NCBI GenBank assembly: GCA_004525465.1
Contig: SPCN01000031.1
Span: 1-13,970 of the forward strand
Length of the DNA stretch: 13,970 nt
Source of the DNA: Chrysiogenales bacterium
GTDB taxonomy: Bacteria; Acidobacteriota; Aminicenantia; UBA2199
Reading direction: 5' to 3'
The translations under genes were made by a program, and so were the position numbers. Under the pieces are notes generated by a model. It worked only from the letters and a program-made list of their open reading frames with translations, searched no databases and was not told where the DNA came from. The stretch's first letter is position 1. Every line of letters begins with the position of its first letter. Shown piece after piece: positions 7,733 through 13,692 of the stretch.

Positions 7733-8922
7733 CAGTCGATTTCCAGCAGGTTGTGATCCGGGTTCATATCTTCCGGAAACTTTTCCGGATGGTCGCTGCC
7801 GCCGATCTCGGACATCCGTTTTTCCATCTCCTCCATGGACATGTCTTTGGCGCTCTGGATCCCGATCTTTTTCAGTTTGAACTCATCGGGATTGCTGGCC
7901 CATTTCAGGGCTTCATCAAAGGAGATGAAGTTTTTCGTGTATAGGGAATACAGCGACTGGTCAAAAGTCTGCATGCCATACTGGGAGATGCCCTGGGAAA
8001 TGGCTTCCTTGATCAGTTTTGTTTTTTCCTGGGTTACGATGCAGTCCTGGATGAAGGGCGTGGTTATGAGGATTTCCACGGCCGGCACCCGGCCCTTGTC
8101 GTCGGAACGGGGCAGCAGCCTCATGGAGATGATGGCTTTGAGCACCGAGGCCAGTTGGATGCGGATCTGTTTTTGGTGATGGGGCGGGAACATGGAAATA
8201 ATGCGGTTGACCGTTTCCGGCGCGTCCAGGGTGTGGAGGGTGGAAAGGACCAAGTGGCCGGTTTCCGCAGCCAATAGGGCTGTTTCGATGGTTGCCAGGT
8301 CGCGCATTTCACCGACCAGGATCACGTCGGGGTCCTGGCGCAGGGCGCTGCGCAAGGCTTTGGCGAAATCATTGGTATCGGAACCTACCTCACGCTGGTT
8401 GATGATGCTCTTTTTGTCACGGTGCAGGTACTCGATCGGGTCCTCGATGGTGACAATGTGCTCGATGCGGTGGATGTTGATGTAATCGATCATGGCGGCC
8501 AGGGATGTGGATTTGCCGCTGCCGGTTGTTCCGGTAACCAGGATCATGCCGCGCATTTCCTGGGAGACCTTTTCCAGGACCAAAGGCAGGTTCAGGTCGG
8601 CAATACTCTTGATCTGGGTGGGAATGACCCTCAACACCATGCCCACTGCCCCCCTTTGATAAAAGACGTTGCAGCGGAAACGGCCCAGGCCGGGGATGCT
8701 GTAGGCCATATCGATCTCATGGTCGCGTTTGAATTTCTCCTTTTGTTCGCTGTTCATCATGGCAAATGCCATGGCGATCGTGTCCTCGGGCATCAAGCGT
8801 TTCAGTTCGACCAACGGGTGCAGGGTGCCGTTGATCCTGACCACCGGATGGTTGCCGACCTTGAGATGAAGATCAGAAGCGTATCTTTCCACGCTTATTT
8901 TTAATAGATCATCAATGCTCAT
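7732..8922 (-). CDS. pilT: type IV pilus retraction ATPase, PilT/PilU family
   Basis: A hexameric cytoplasmic ATPase that drives type IVa pilus disassembly and twitching. The N-terminal PAS-like domain contains ASDLHLKVG (15-23); the RecA-like core has Walker A GTTGSGKST (131-139), the Asp box IEDPIEYLH (159-167), Walker B VILVGEMRD (200-208, catalytic E205) and the His box HLVLSTLHT (223-231). At 396 aa it is longer than classical PilT (about 345) and nearer PilU; GMQTFDQSL (316-324) also reads PilU-like. The extra length is an acidic, hydrophilic tail (about 360-396). AAGGAG (8931-8936) precedes the ATG by eight nt. It opens the leftward cluster and overlaps alaS by one nt. No other pilus gene is in the window, so PilT versus PilU cannot be settled here. 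The family is certain, the paralogue is not. Confidence 0.95.
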   Translation of the reverse strand: MSIDDLLKISVERYASDLHLKVGNHPVVRINGTLHPLVELKRLMPEDTIAMAFAMMNSEQKEKFKRDHEIDMAYSIPGLGRFRCNVFYQRGAVGMVLRVIPTQIKSIADLNLPLVLEKVSQEMRGMILVTGTTGSGKSTSLAAMIDYINIHRIEHIVTIEDPIEYLHRDKKSIINQREVGSDTNDFAKALRSALRQDPDVILVGEMRDLATIETALLAAETGHLVLSTLHTLDAPETVNRIISMFPPHHQKQIRIQLASVLKAIISMRLLPRSDDKGRVPAVEILITTPFIQDCIVTQEKTKLIKEAISQGISQYGMQTFDQSLYSLYTKNFISFDEALKWASNPDEFKLKKIGIQSAKDMSMEEMEKRMSEIGGSDHPEKFPEDMNPDHNLLEID

Positions 8923-8946
8923 TTTTTTCGCTCCTTCTCAGAGGTT

Positions 8947-8974
8947 ATTATACAACAATGATAAAAAAACACAA
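8947..8974 (-). promoter_or_regulatory. probable sigma70-type promoter for pilT and the leftward cluster
   Basis: On the minus strand a perfect TATAAT lies at 8952-8947. The best upstream hexamer is TTGTGT (8974-8969) with a 16-nt spacer, a weak -35. The predicted start near 8940 leaves a leader of roughly 18 nt holding just the AAGGAG site. It faces the rlpA promoter. Confidence 0.6.
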
Positions 8975-8978
8975 AGGC

Positions 8979-8993
8979 GGGCGGCGACCGCCC
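8979..8993. other. GC-rich inverted repeat between divergent promoters
   Basis: GGGCGG-CGA-CCGCCC is a perfect 6-bp inverted repeat with a 3-nt centre, lying just upstream of the pilT -35 region and about 30 nt upstream of the rlpA -10. No T-tract directly follows on either strand and no gene ends here, so it is not a convincing terminator. It may be an operator or a chance GC palindrome. Confidence 0.4.
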
Positions 8994-9019
8994 AAGTTCT
9001 GTTTTTAGCTTTTCCTTTC

Positions 9020-9028
9020 TGCTATAAT
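9020..9028 (+). promoter_or_regulatory. extended -10 promoter immediately before rlpA
   Basis: TGCTATAAT is a perfect extended -10 element (TGn plus TATAAT at 9023-9028). No good -35 is present at the usual distance (TGTTTT at 9000-9005), which an extended -10 can tolerate. Only seven nt separate it from the ATG at 9036, so transcription would start at or within a base or two of the start codon. Confidence 0.6.
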
Positions 9029-9035
9029 TCTGTGC

Positions 9036-9734
9036 ATGAAAAAATTGTTGCGCGTGGCTGCATACGCCCTGTTGCTTGTTTTTTCCGCCTGCAGCGCAAA
9101 AACCGGCATCCGCAGCCAACCGGAGTTTGGCCCCCCGGCAGTTGCCCAGGACAGCCTCAACGTGTTTCAGACCGGGATCGCTTCCTGGTACGGGGATGAT
9201 TTCAACGGCAAAACCACGGCCAACGGTGAGATCTATGACATGAGCAAACTTACCGCGGCTCACCAGAACCTGCCATTTCACACCCTGGTGGAAGTGGAAA
9301 ACCTGGAAAACAAAAAAAAAGTTCTGGTGCGGGTTAATGACCGGGGCCCATTTTTGAAGAACCGGATCATCGATCTTTCCTGGCAGGCGGCGCAGCGGCT
9401 GGAAATGGCCGAGCAGGGAACTGCGGAAGTCAAACTCCGCGTGCTGCGCTGGGGCGGGGCTACCATTGATGGGCAGACCCCGGCGAACGGCGGCTTGAAA
9501 TGCTTTGTGCAGGCCGGAGCGTTTTCCGTCAGGGAAAATGCCGAGGACATGCTCCTGACCCTGGGGGAGATCTTTCCTGACCTTTTTTTCAGGATCGTGC
9601 TTGAAGACGGCATGTTCAAGATCATTTCCACGAAATTAACCGCTGCCCAAGACTGCCGGGAGGTCATAAAAAAGCTGGCCGCTTTCCACCTGCAGGGTTT
9701 TATCCGGGAGACCGATATTTTTCCGGAAAAATGA
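9036..9734 (+). CDS. rlpA: RlpA family septal/peptidoglycan lipoprotein with SPOR domain
   Basis: An outer-membrane lipoprotein of the RlpA family; characterised members bind denuded glycan strands at the septum, and some act as lytic transglycosylases. The 232-aa protein opens with a lipoprotein signal peptide: MKKLLR, a hydrophobic stretch and lipobox FSAC with C19 as lipid anchor. The double-psi beta-barrel domain spans about 46-137: GIASWYGDDFNGKTTANGE (47-65), LTAAHQNLPFHTLVEV (72-87) and VNDRGPF (100-106); H76 and D102 match the conserved catalytic pair. A SPOR domain follows at about 155-228 (KCFVQAGAFS at its start). There is no SD, and the TATAAT lies only seven nt upstream, so the mRNA may be leaderless. 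A run of nine A at 9312-9320 lies inside the coding region. It is divergent from pilT and separated from the next gene by 138 nt with its own promoter. Confidence 0.94.
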   Translation: MKKLLRVAAYALLLVFSACSAKTGIRSQPEFGPPAVAQDSLNVFQTGIASWYGDDFNGKTTANGEIYDMSKLTAAHQNLPFHTLVEVENLENKKKVLVRVNDRGPFLKNRIIDLSWQAAQRLEMAEQGTAEVKLRVLRWGGATIDGQTPANGGLKCFVQAGAFSVRENAEDMLLTLGEIFPDLFFRIVLEDGMFKIISTKLTAAQDCREVIKKLAAFHLQGFIRETDIFPEK

Positions 9735-9765
9735 TTCGGTTTTGTTGAATTTTTTCGCTGGTCGC

Positions 9766-9794
9766 TTGAATTTTTATTTTTTTTGAATTAAAAT
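9766..9794 (+). promoter_or_regulatory. sigma70-type promoter for the response regulator
   Basis: TTGAAT (9766-9771) and TAAAAT (9789-9794) are separated by exactly 17 nt, matching the -35 consensus at four and the -10 consensus at five of six positions. The region is very AT-rich. The expected start near 9801 gives a leader of about 70 nt that contains a small ORF. Confidence 0.6.
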
Positions 9795-9816
9795 ATCCCC
9801 ATAGACTGAGGAGAGC

Positions 9817-9873
9817 ATGATTCATTTGTCGCGAATGAGAGTTTTTAGCAGAAGGAAAGGGCAGGTTCGTTAA
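9817..9873 (+). CDS. possible 18-aa leader peptide coupled to the response regulator
   Basis: An ATG at 9817 is preceded by GAGGAG (9809-9814) at good SD spacing and runs 18 codons (MIHLSRMRVFSRRKGQVR) to a TAA at 9871-9873, whose last A begins the ATG of the response regulator (TAATG). The peptide is basic (five Arg, one Lys) with no codon cluster typical of amino-acid attenuators. It would set ribosomes directly on the downstream start. With so few codons, chance cannot be excluded, and the downstream gene has a weak SD of its own (GCAGG at 9861-9865). Confidence 0.4.
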   Translation: MIHLSRMRVFSRRKGQVR

Positions 9874-10901
9874 TGGTTGAAGAGCAAAAACCGGACCTGC
9901 CGGTCGATAATGTCGAGGCGATGGGCGAGAGCGCTCATGCCAAGAAAATTCTGATCGTTGATGACGACACTGCAGTGCGGGAATCTCTGAATGATTTTTT
10001 GGAGTTTCATGGTTTTGCGGTCATGGCGGTCGACAGCGCCGCCAAAGCCTTGGAAGCTCTAGCGAAATCTGATTTTGACCTGATCATATCCGACCTGGTC
10101 ATGCCAAAAATGGACGGAATCTCCCTGATCAAGGCCATTCATGAAGCGGGCAAGGATATCCCGTTCCTGGTTATGACCGGCTTCGCTTCCATTGAGTACG
10201 CCGTGGAGTCCATGAAAGCCGGAGCTGCCGATTTCATCACCAAACCCTTGAAATTCGACCATGTCATGCTGATCGTAAACCGAACTCTGGAAACCTGCAA
10301 CCTGCGTGAAATGGCAAGAGAAAGGGAATATTACAAGGATCTTTCCAATAGCGATGGTTTGACCAGGATCAGCAATTATCGCCATTTCAGCCAAGTGCTG
10401 CAGCTCGAGATCGACCGCCAGCGCCGCTACCACAGACCGCTGACGCTGCTGATGGTTGATATTGATGATTTCAAAAAAACCAATGATCGCTACGGCCATC
10501 TGATCGGCGACCTGGTTCTGATCAAAATCGCTGCCTTGTTGACCGCCGAGATCCGCGGTTTTGATTTTGTTGCCCGTTACGGCGGCGATGAGTTCACTGT
10601 GATCCTGCCTGAAGTTACCGAAAAAGAAGCGCTGGCCGTGGGCCGCAGGATCATGAGATCCATCGGGCAATATGAATTCAAATCACCTGAAAACGAAGCG
10701 ATCGGCATGCTGAGCGTCACCATTGGCATCGCCTCTTTTCCAAAGGATGCCACGGCCGGGCAGGAGCTGATCTCCCGGGCCGACCAGGCAATGTATGCCG
10801 GAAAAAGTGCCGGGAAAAACTGCATGTGTATTTTTGGAGATGAAAAGAATGTCACTCGCCTGCGCAAACCCACCCCGCAGCCGCAGCAGTTGAAGAAATA
10901 G
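9873..10901 (+). CDS. response regulator diguanylate cyclase (REC-GGDEF)
   Basis: This 342-aa cytoplasmic protein is predicted to make c-di-GMP from two GTP when its receiver domain is phosphorylated. After a hydrophilic 24-residue leader, the REC domain (about 25-140) shows the acidic pocket D30-D32, phosphoacceptor D74 in ISDLVMPKMDG, T102 and K124 (TKP). A short helical linker (141-160) leads to the GGDEF domain (about 161-322): DGLTRISNYR (161-170), VDIDDFKKTNDRYGHLIGD (195-213) and the intact catalytic RYGGDEF (235-241). The inhibitory I-site is present as RGFD (228-231), at the correct six-residue distance, so product feedback is expected. No histidine kinase is adjacent, so its partner lies elsewhere. 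It has its own promoter and a possible leader ORF. It ends 18 nt from the convergent iadA gene with no visible terminator. Control of pili or surface behaviour with the nearby pilT is a plausible inference only. Confidence 0.95.
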   Translation: MVEEQKPDLPVDNVEAMGESAHAKKILIVDDDTAVRESLNDFLEFHGFAVMAVDSAAKALEALAKSDFDLIISDLVMPKMDGISLIKAIHEAGKDIPFLVMTGFASIEYAVESMKAGAADFITKPLKFDHVMLIVNRTLETCNLREMAREREYYKDLSNSDGLTRISNYRHFSQVLQLEIDRQRRYHRPLTLLMVDIDDFKKTNDRYGHLIGDLVLIKIAALLTAEIRGFDFVARYGGDEFTVILPEVTEKEALAVGRRIMRSIGQYEFKSPENEAIGMLSVTIGIASFPKDATAGQELISRADQAMYAGKSAGKNCMCIFGDEKNVTRLRKPTPQPQQLKK

Positions 10902-10919
10902 ATATCGGAACGGAATTCC

Positions 10920-12077
10920 CTAAATAAATGAGTCGGGATGGATGATTTCGTTGTTTCGGATCAGCCAACGTCCATTGGCTAACAGGTGTGTGATCTGGTC
11001 CTTTTCATCCAACAACAAAAGATCGGCGTCCATACCGATGCCGATCCTGCCCTTGCCATTGAGTTTTAAAATGCGGGCGACATTGGCGGTAACGGCCGGC
11101 AGCACTTTTTCCAAGGGCAGTTTCTCCTGGCGTACAGCGTCGATAAGCTCTTTGAAAATGGCTTTGGGTTTGCCGCTGACCAGTTTTAGCAGGTTGCCTT
11201 CTTTATCAAAAGTGGGCCGTGAACCGCATCCGTCCGAAGAAAATGTAATATGTTCCAACGGCACGCCGGCATTCAGGAGTTCCTTGAGGCAGCGGGAAAC
11301 TTTGATCTCTTCGTCGGAATAATAAGGATAGGAACTCGCGGTCAGGTCTATGTAACCTTTTTTGCCGTAAATCTTGGCCGCTTCGAACACCACCCGGTTG
11401 CGGTTGCAATGGGTTGGTAAAAACTGGGAAAACTGCAGCTCGCTTTTTTCGATCGCCGCGTAGAGCATGGCGAACGGTTCAGGGGCGTCACCCAGATGGA
11501 TGTTGACAATGCCTGCCTTGGCACCGATCATGCCGCCGACGCGGGCCAGTTTGGCCAGGCGGATCAATTCGTCCAGGGTGGGGTTGGAAGAGCGATGATC
11601 GGCGATGGCGATCTCGCCCACACCGATGATCTCCTCGATCATGGCGATATCTTTGCCTGCATCACCCAGGATGGTTGGTGGCGGCACCTGATAGGCGCCG
11701 GTATATATCCAGGCCGAAACCCCTTCCTGCCGCAGTCCCTTGGCTTTCATCAGGACCGACGCCACTGAACGGGTCAAGCCGTCGGTGCCCAGGCAGCCGA
11801 TAACGGTGGTGATACCGCCTTCCAGCATGTCGCGCAGGGACATTTCCGGGGTACGAGTGGCCGGACCGCCTTCGCCGCCAGCTCCGGCAATATGCACATG
11901 GGAATCGATCAGGCCGGGAAGCATGCGCAAAGATCCCGCGTCTAAGATTTCGATGTCGTATCCTGCCTGAGATTGTATCTCGGCAGCCAGGGCGACGATC
12001 TTGCCGCCGGCGACCAGGACATCTTTTTCCCCAATGAATTCTGGAGCATAAACCCGGCATCCTTTGAAAAGTATCAT
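10920..12077 (-). CDS. iadA: isoaspartyl (beta-aspartyl) dipeptidase, IadA family
   Basis: An amidohydrolase-superfamily enzyme that cleaves beta-aspartyl dipeptides, used in turnover of damaged proteins and, in some bacteria, of cyanophycin-derived beta-Asp-Arg. At 385 aa it is full length. Compared with the E. coli enzyme recalled from memory, metal ligands are H60 and H62 (DSHVHI), H194 (NIHLGD) and H223 (PTHCNRN), with catalytic D282 (SSDGCGS); Y129 (TGAYQVP), R162 (ADHRSS) and R226 match substrate-binding residues. The carboxylated lysine that bridges the metals in the E. coli protein (K162, in GVKCAISDHRS) is E155 here (GVGEIAIADHRS). Glu serves this role in other amidohydrolase groups, so activity is likely kept. 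GGAGG lies five nt upstream of the ATG. It follows the OTC gene by 60 nt and is probably cotranscribed with it. Confidence 0.93.
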   Translation of the reverse strand: MILFKGCRVYAPEFIGEKDVLVAGGKIVALAAEIQSQAGYDIEILDAGSLRMLPGLIDSHVHIAGAGGEGGPATRTPEMSLRDMLEGGITTVIGCLGTDGLTRSVASVLMKAKGLRQEGVSAWIYTGAYQVPPPTILGDAGKDIAMIEEIIGVGEIAIADHRSSNPTLDELIRLAKLARVGGMIGAKAGIVNIHLGDAPEPFAMLYAAIEKSELQFSQFLPTHCNRNRVVFEAAKIYGKKGYIDLTASSYPYYSDEEIKVSRCLKELLNAGVPLEHITFSSDGCGSRPTFDKEGNLLKLVSGKPKAIFKELIDAVRQEKLPLEKVLPAVTANVARILKLNGKGRIGIGMDADLLLLDEKDQITHLLANGRWLIRNNEIIHPDSFI

Positions 12078-12137
12078 GTCTACCTCCGGGTCAAAAAACC
12101 GTTTTCCCTTCCAAGCATTCTGTGAACCTGCTGGAGG

Positions 12138-13118
12138 CTATTTGCCGAGCGTGGCCACCATTACCGCTTTAATTGTGTGGACACGATTTTCGGCCTGGTT
12201 GAAAACCTGTGATTGCCGGCTTTCGAATATTTCTTCGCTGACCTCGCAGATGTCAGGAAACTGCTTGGCCAGCGCTGTTTCTGTGTTGTGAAAGGCGGGG
12301 AGGCAATGCAGGAAAGTGCATTCGGGATTTTCGGTCTTGTCGAACAATTTGCGATTGATCTGGTAGGGCTTGAGCAGCCAGATTCTTTTGAGGATCTGAT
12401 CTTCTTCCCCCATGGATGCCCAGACGTCAGTATATATGATGTCGGCGTTTTTCACCCCTCCGTAATAGTCGTCGGTTATGGTGATCTTGGCTCCGCGTTC
12501 TTGAGCGAATTCCCGGCATTCCTTGACCAGTTCCTTGGCCGGGAACAGGGACTTGGGAGCGACAATACGAAAATCCATGCCCATTTTGGCGGCGCCGATC
12601 ATCAGCGAATTGGCCATGTTGTTGCGGCCGTCTCCCACATAGGCGAAGTTTATACCCTTCAGTCGTCCCTTGACTTCAAGAACGGTCATGAAGTCGGCCA
12701 GGACCTGAGTGGGATGGTAGAGATCGGTCAAACCGTTCCAGACGGGGACTCCGGCATATTGGGCCAGCCCTTCCACGGTTTCGTGCTTGAAACCGCGGAA
12801 CTGGATGCCGTCGAACATGCGGCCCAATACGCGTGCCGTGTCTTTGACCGTTTCCTTTTTTCCCAGTTGGATGTCGTCCTTGCCCAGGTATTCTGGGTGG
12901 GCGCCTTCATCGACGCAGGCCACAACAAAGGCGCAGCGGGTACGTGTGGAAGGTTTTTCGAATATCAGGGCGATATTTTTCCCTTGCAGATTTTTCCCGC
13001 GCAGGCCGGCGTACTTGTCCTGTTTCAACTTTATGGAAAGCTGCAGGAGAAAATCGATCTCTTCCGGCGTGTTGTCTTTCATGGACAGAAAATGTCTTCC
13101 TTTCAGATTGAATGGCAT
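12138..13118 (-). CDS. argF: ornithine carbamoyltransferase
   Basis: OTC interconverts ornithine plus carbamoyl phosphate and citrulline, in arginine synthesis (ArgF) or in the arginine deiminase pathway (ArcB). The 326-aa protein has the carbamoyl-phosphate motif STRTR (57-61), HPTQ (135-138), the second-domain GDGRNN (162-167), the ornithine loop SMG (235-237) and HCLP (271-274, catalytic Cys). It resembles the longer E. coli ArgF/ArgI and ArcB type (FEKPSTRTRCAF, LGRMFDGIQFRG, QAENRVHTIKAVMVATL-like end) rather than the shorter form of many bacteria. Anabolic and catabolic roles cannot be separated by sequence alone, and arcB is an alternative name. GGAGG (13126-13130) is seven nt before the ATG. 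It leads a probable two-gene unit with iadA, which would release aspartate and arginine from beta-Asp-Arg. Confidence 0.95.
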   Translation of the reverse strand: MPFNLKGRHFLSMKDNTPEEIDFLLQLSIKLKQDKYAGLRGKNLQGKNIALIFEKPSTRTRCAFVVACVDEGAHPEYLGKDDIQLGKKETVKDTARVLGRMFDGIQFRGFKHETVEGLAQYAGVPVWNGLTDLYHPTQVLADFMTVLEVKGRLKGINFAYVGDGRNNMANSLMIGAAKMGMDFRIVAPKSLFPAKELVKECREFAQERGAKITITDDYYGGVKNADIIYTDVWASMGEEDQILKRIWLLKPYQINRKLFDKTENPECTFLHCLPAFHNTETALAKQFPDICEVSEEIFESRQSQVFNQAENRVHTIKAVMVATLGK

Positions 13119-13145
13119 GGGGCAACCTCCATAAAATTAAATTGA

Positions 13146-13174
13146 ATATTATCCCAAAAAACAAGTTTTCGCAA
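13146..13174 (-). promoter_or_regulatory. candidate promoter for the OTC-iadA unit
   Basis: On the minus strand TTGCGA (13174-13169) and TAATAT (13151-13146) are separated by 17 nt, each matching consensus at four positions. The expected start near 13139 leaves a short leader with GGAGG. A TGAAT half-site (plus strand 13143-13147) resembles half of an ArgR box, but the other half is missing, so ArgR control is not supported. Confidence 0.45.
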
Positions 13175-13200
13175 GGGCCCGGCCAAAGTCAGGGATTTTC

Positions 13201-13229
13201 TTGACAGCCGTTGCCCTATCTGCTACTCT
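13201..13229 (+). promoter_or_regulatory. candidate promoter for the GNAT gene
   Basis: A perfect TTGACA (13201-13206) is followed after 17 nt by TACTCT (13224-13229), a poor -10. It sits just outside the OTC promoter, so the two units are divergently transcribed from about 50 nt of shared DNA. The expected start near 13236 gives a leader of about 19 nt without a clear SD. Confidence 0.45.
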
Positions 13230-13254
13230 ATCACTATTGTACCGATAGAACCAG

Positions 13255-13689
13255 ATGAATCCTGACGAAATTGAGATAAAAGTAATTGCTAGCGCTGACC
13301 GCCAAGCCGTCAAGAACCTTTATCAGCAGGCCGGTTGGTGGGAAGAAAACGATGAGAGCCTGGATGGCTGCGCCTGGATCGACACTCTGGTCAGCCAATC
13401 ATTCTGCTTTGTAGGCGCTTTCAGCGGCGGCGAAATGATCGGCATGGGCCGCGCCGTATCCGACAGCATCAGCGATGCCTATATTCAGGATGTCGTGGTT
13501 TTAAAAAAATTCCGCGGCCGGGGCATCGGCGCCGCCATCATCCAAAAAATCATCTGTTATTTAAAAACCAGACGCATAGGCTGGATCGGCTTGATCGCCG
13601 AACCCGGTACGCAGGCGTTTTACCAGCGGCTGGGATTCGCCCTCCTGGAAGGGTATGCGCCCATGCTGTTGAAAAGGAAAAAGGATTGA
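13255..13689 (+). CDS. GNAT family N-acetyltransferase
   Basis: A compact 144-aa cytoplasmic acyl-CoA-dependent transferase of the GNAT fold. The acetyl-CoA pyrophosphate loop is clear: DVVVLKKFRGRGIGAAI (79-95), with R87-G-R-G-I-G, followed by the last-motif FYQRLGF (122-128). Strand AYIQDVVV before the loop and the central GGEMIGMGRAV (58-68) are usual for small GNATs. Substrate cannot be deduced; amines, amino-acid derivatives or protein N-termini are possible. The ATG at 13255 is preceded by GATAGAACCAG with no real SD. It is divergent from OTC and lies three nt before the next gene, with which it probably forms a transcription unit. Confidence 0.9.
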   Translation: MNPDEIEIKVIASADRQAVKNLYQQAGWWEENDESLDGCAWIDTLVSQSFCFVGAFSGGEMIGMGRAVSDSISDAYIQDVVVLKKFRGRGIGAAIIQKIICYLKTRRIGWIGLIAEPGTQAFYQRLGFALLEGYAPMLLKRKKD

Positions 13690-13692
13690 GCA

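Noticed and set aside
7733..7760. T-box or other tRNA-responsive leader in front of alaS
   Set aside because: alaS starts on the last base of the pilT stop codon, leaving no leader, and no T-box-like conserved sequence is seen.
8979..9006. rho-independent terminator formed by the GC-rich inverted repeat
   Set aside because: It lies between two divergent starts, and the nearest T-run is eight nt away from the stem.
10059..10670. 203-codon open frame on the minus strand opposite the REC-GGDEF gene
   Set aside because: Shadow of a gene with every catalytic motif intact; low-complexity His/Gln-rich translation.
12213..13145. 310-codon open frame on the plus strand opposite OTC
   Set aside because: It is an exact antisense shadow of a confidently identified gene, has no recognisable domain, and arises from codon bias of the real frame.
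13139..13156. ArgR operator in front of OTC
   Set aside because: Only one TGAAT half-site is present; the expected partner half-site at the proper distance is absent.
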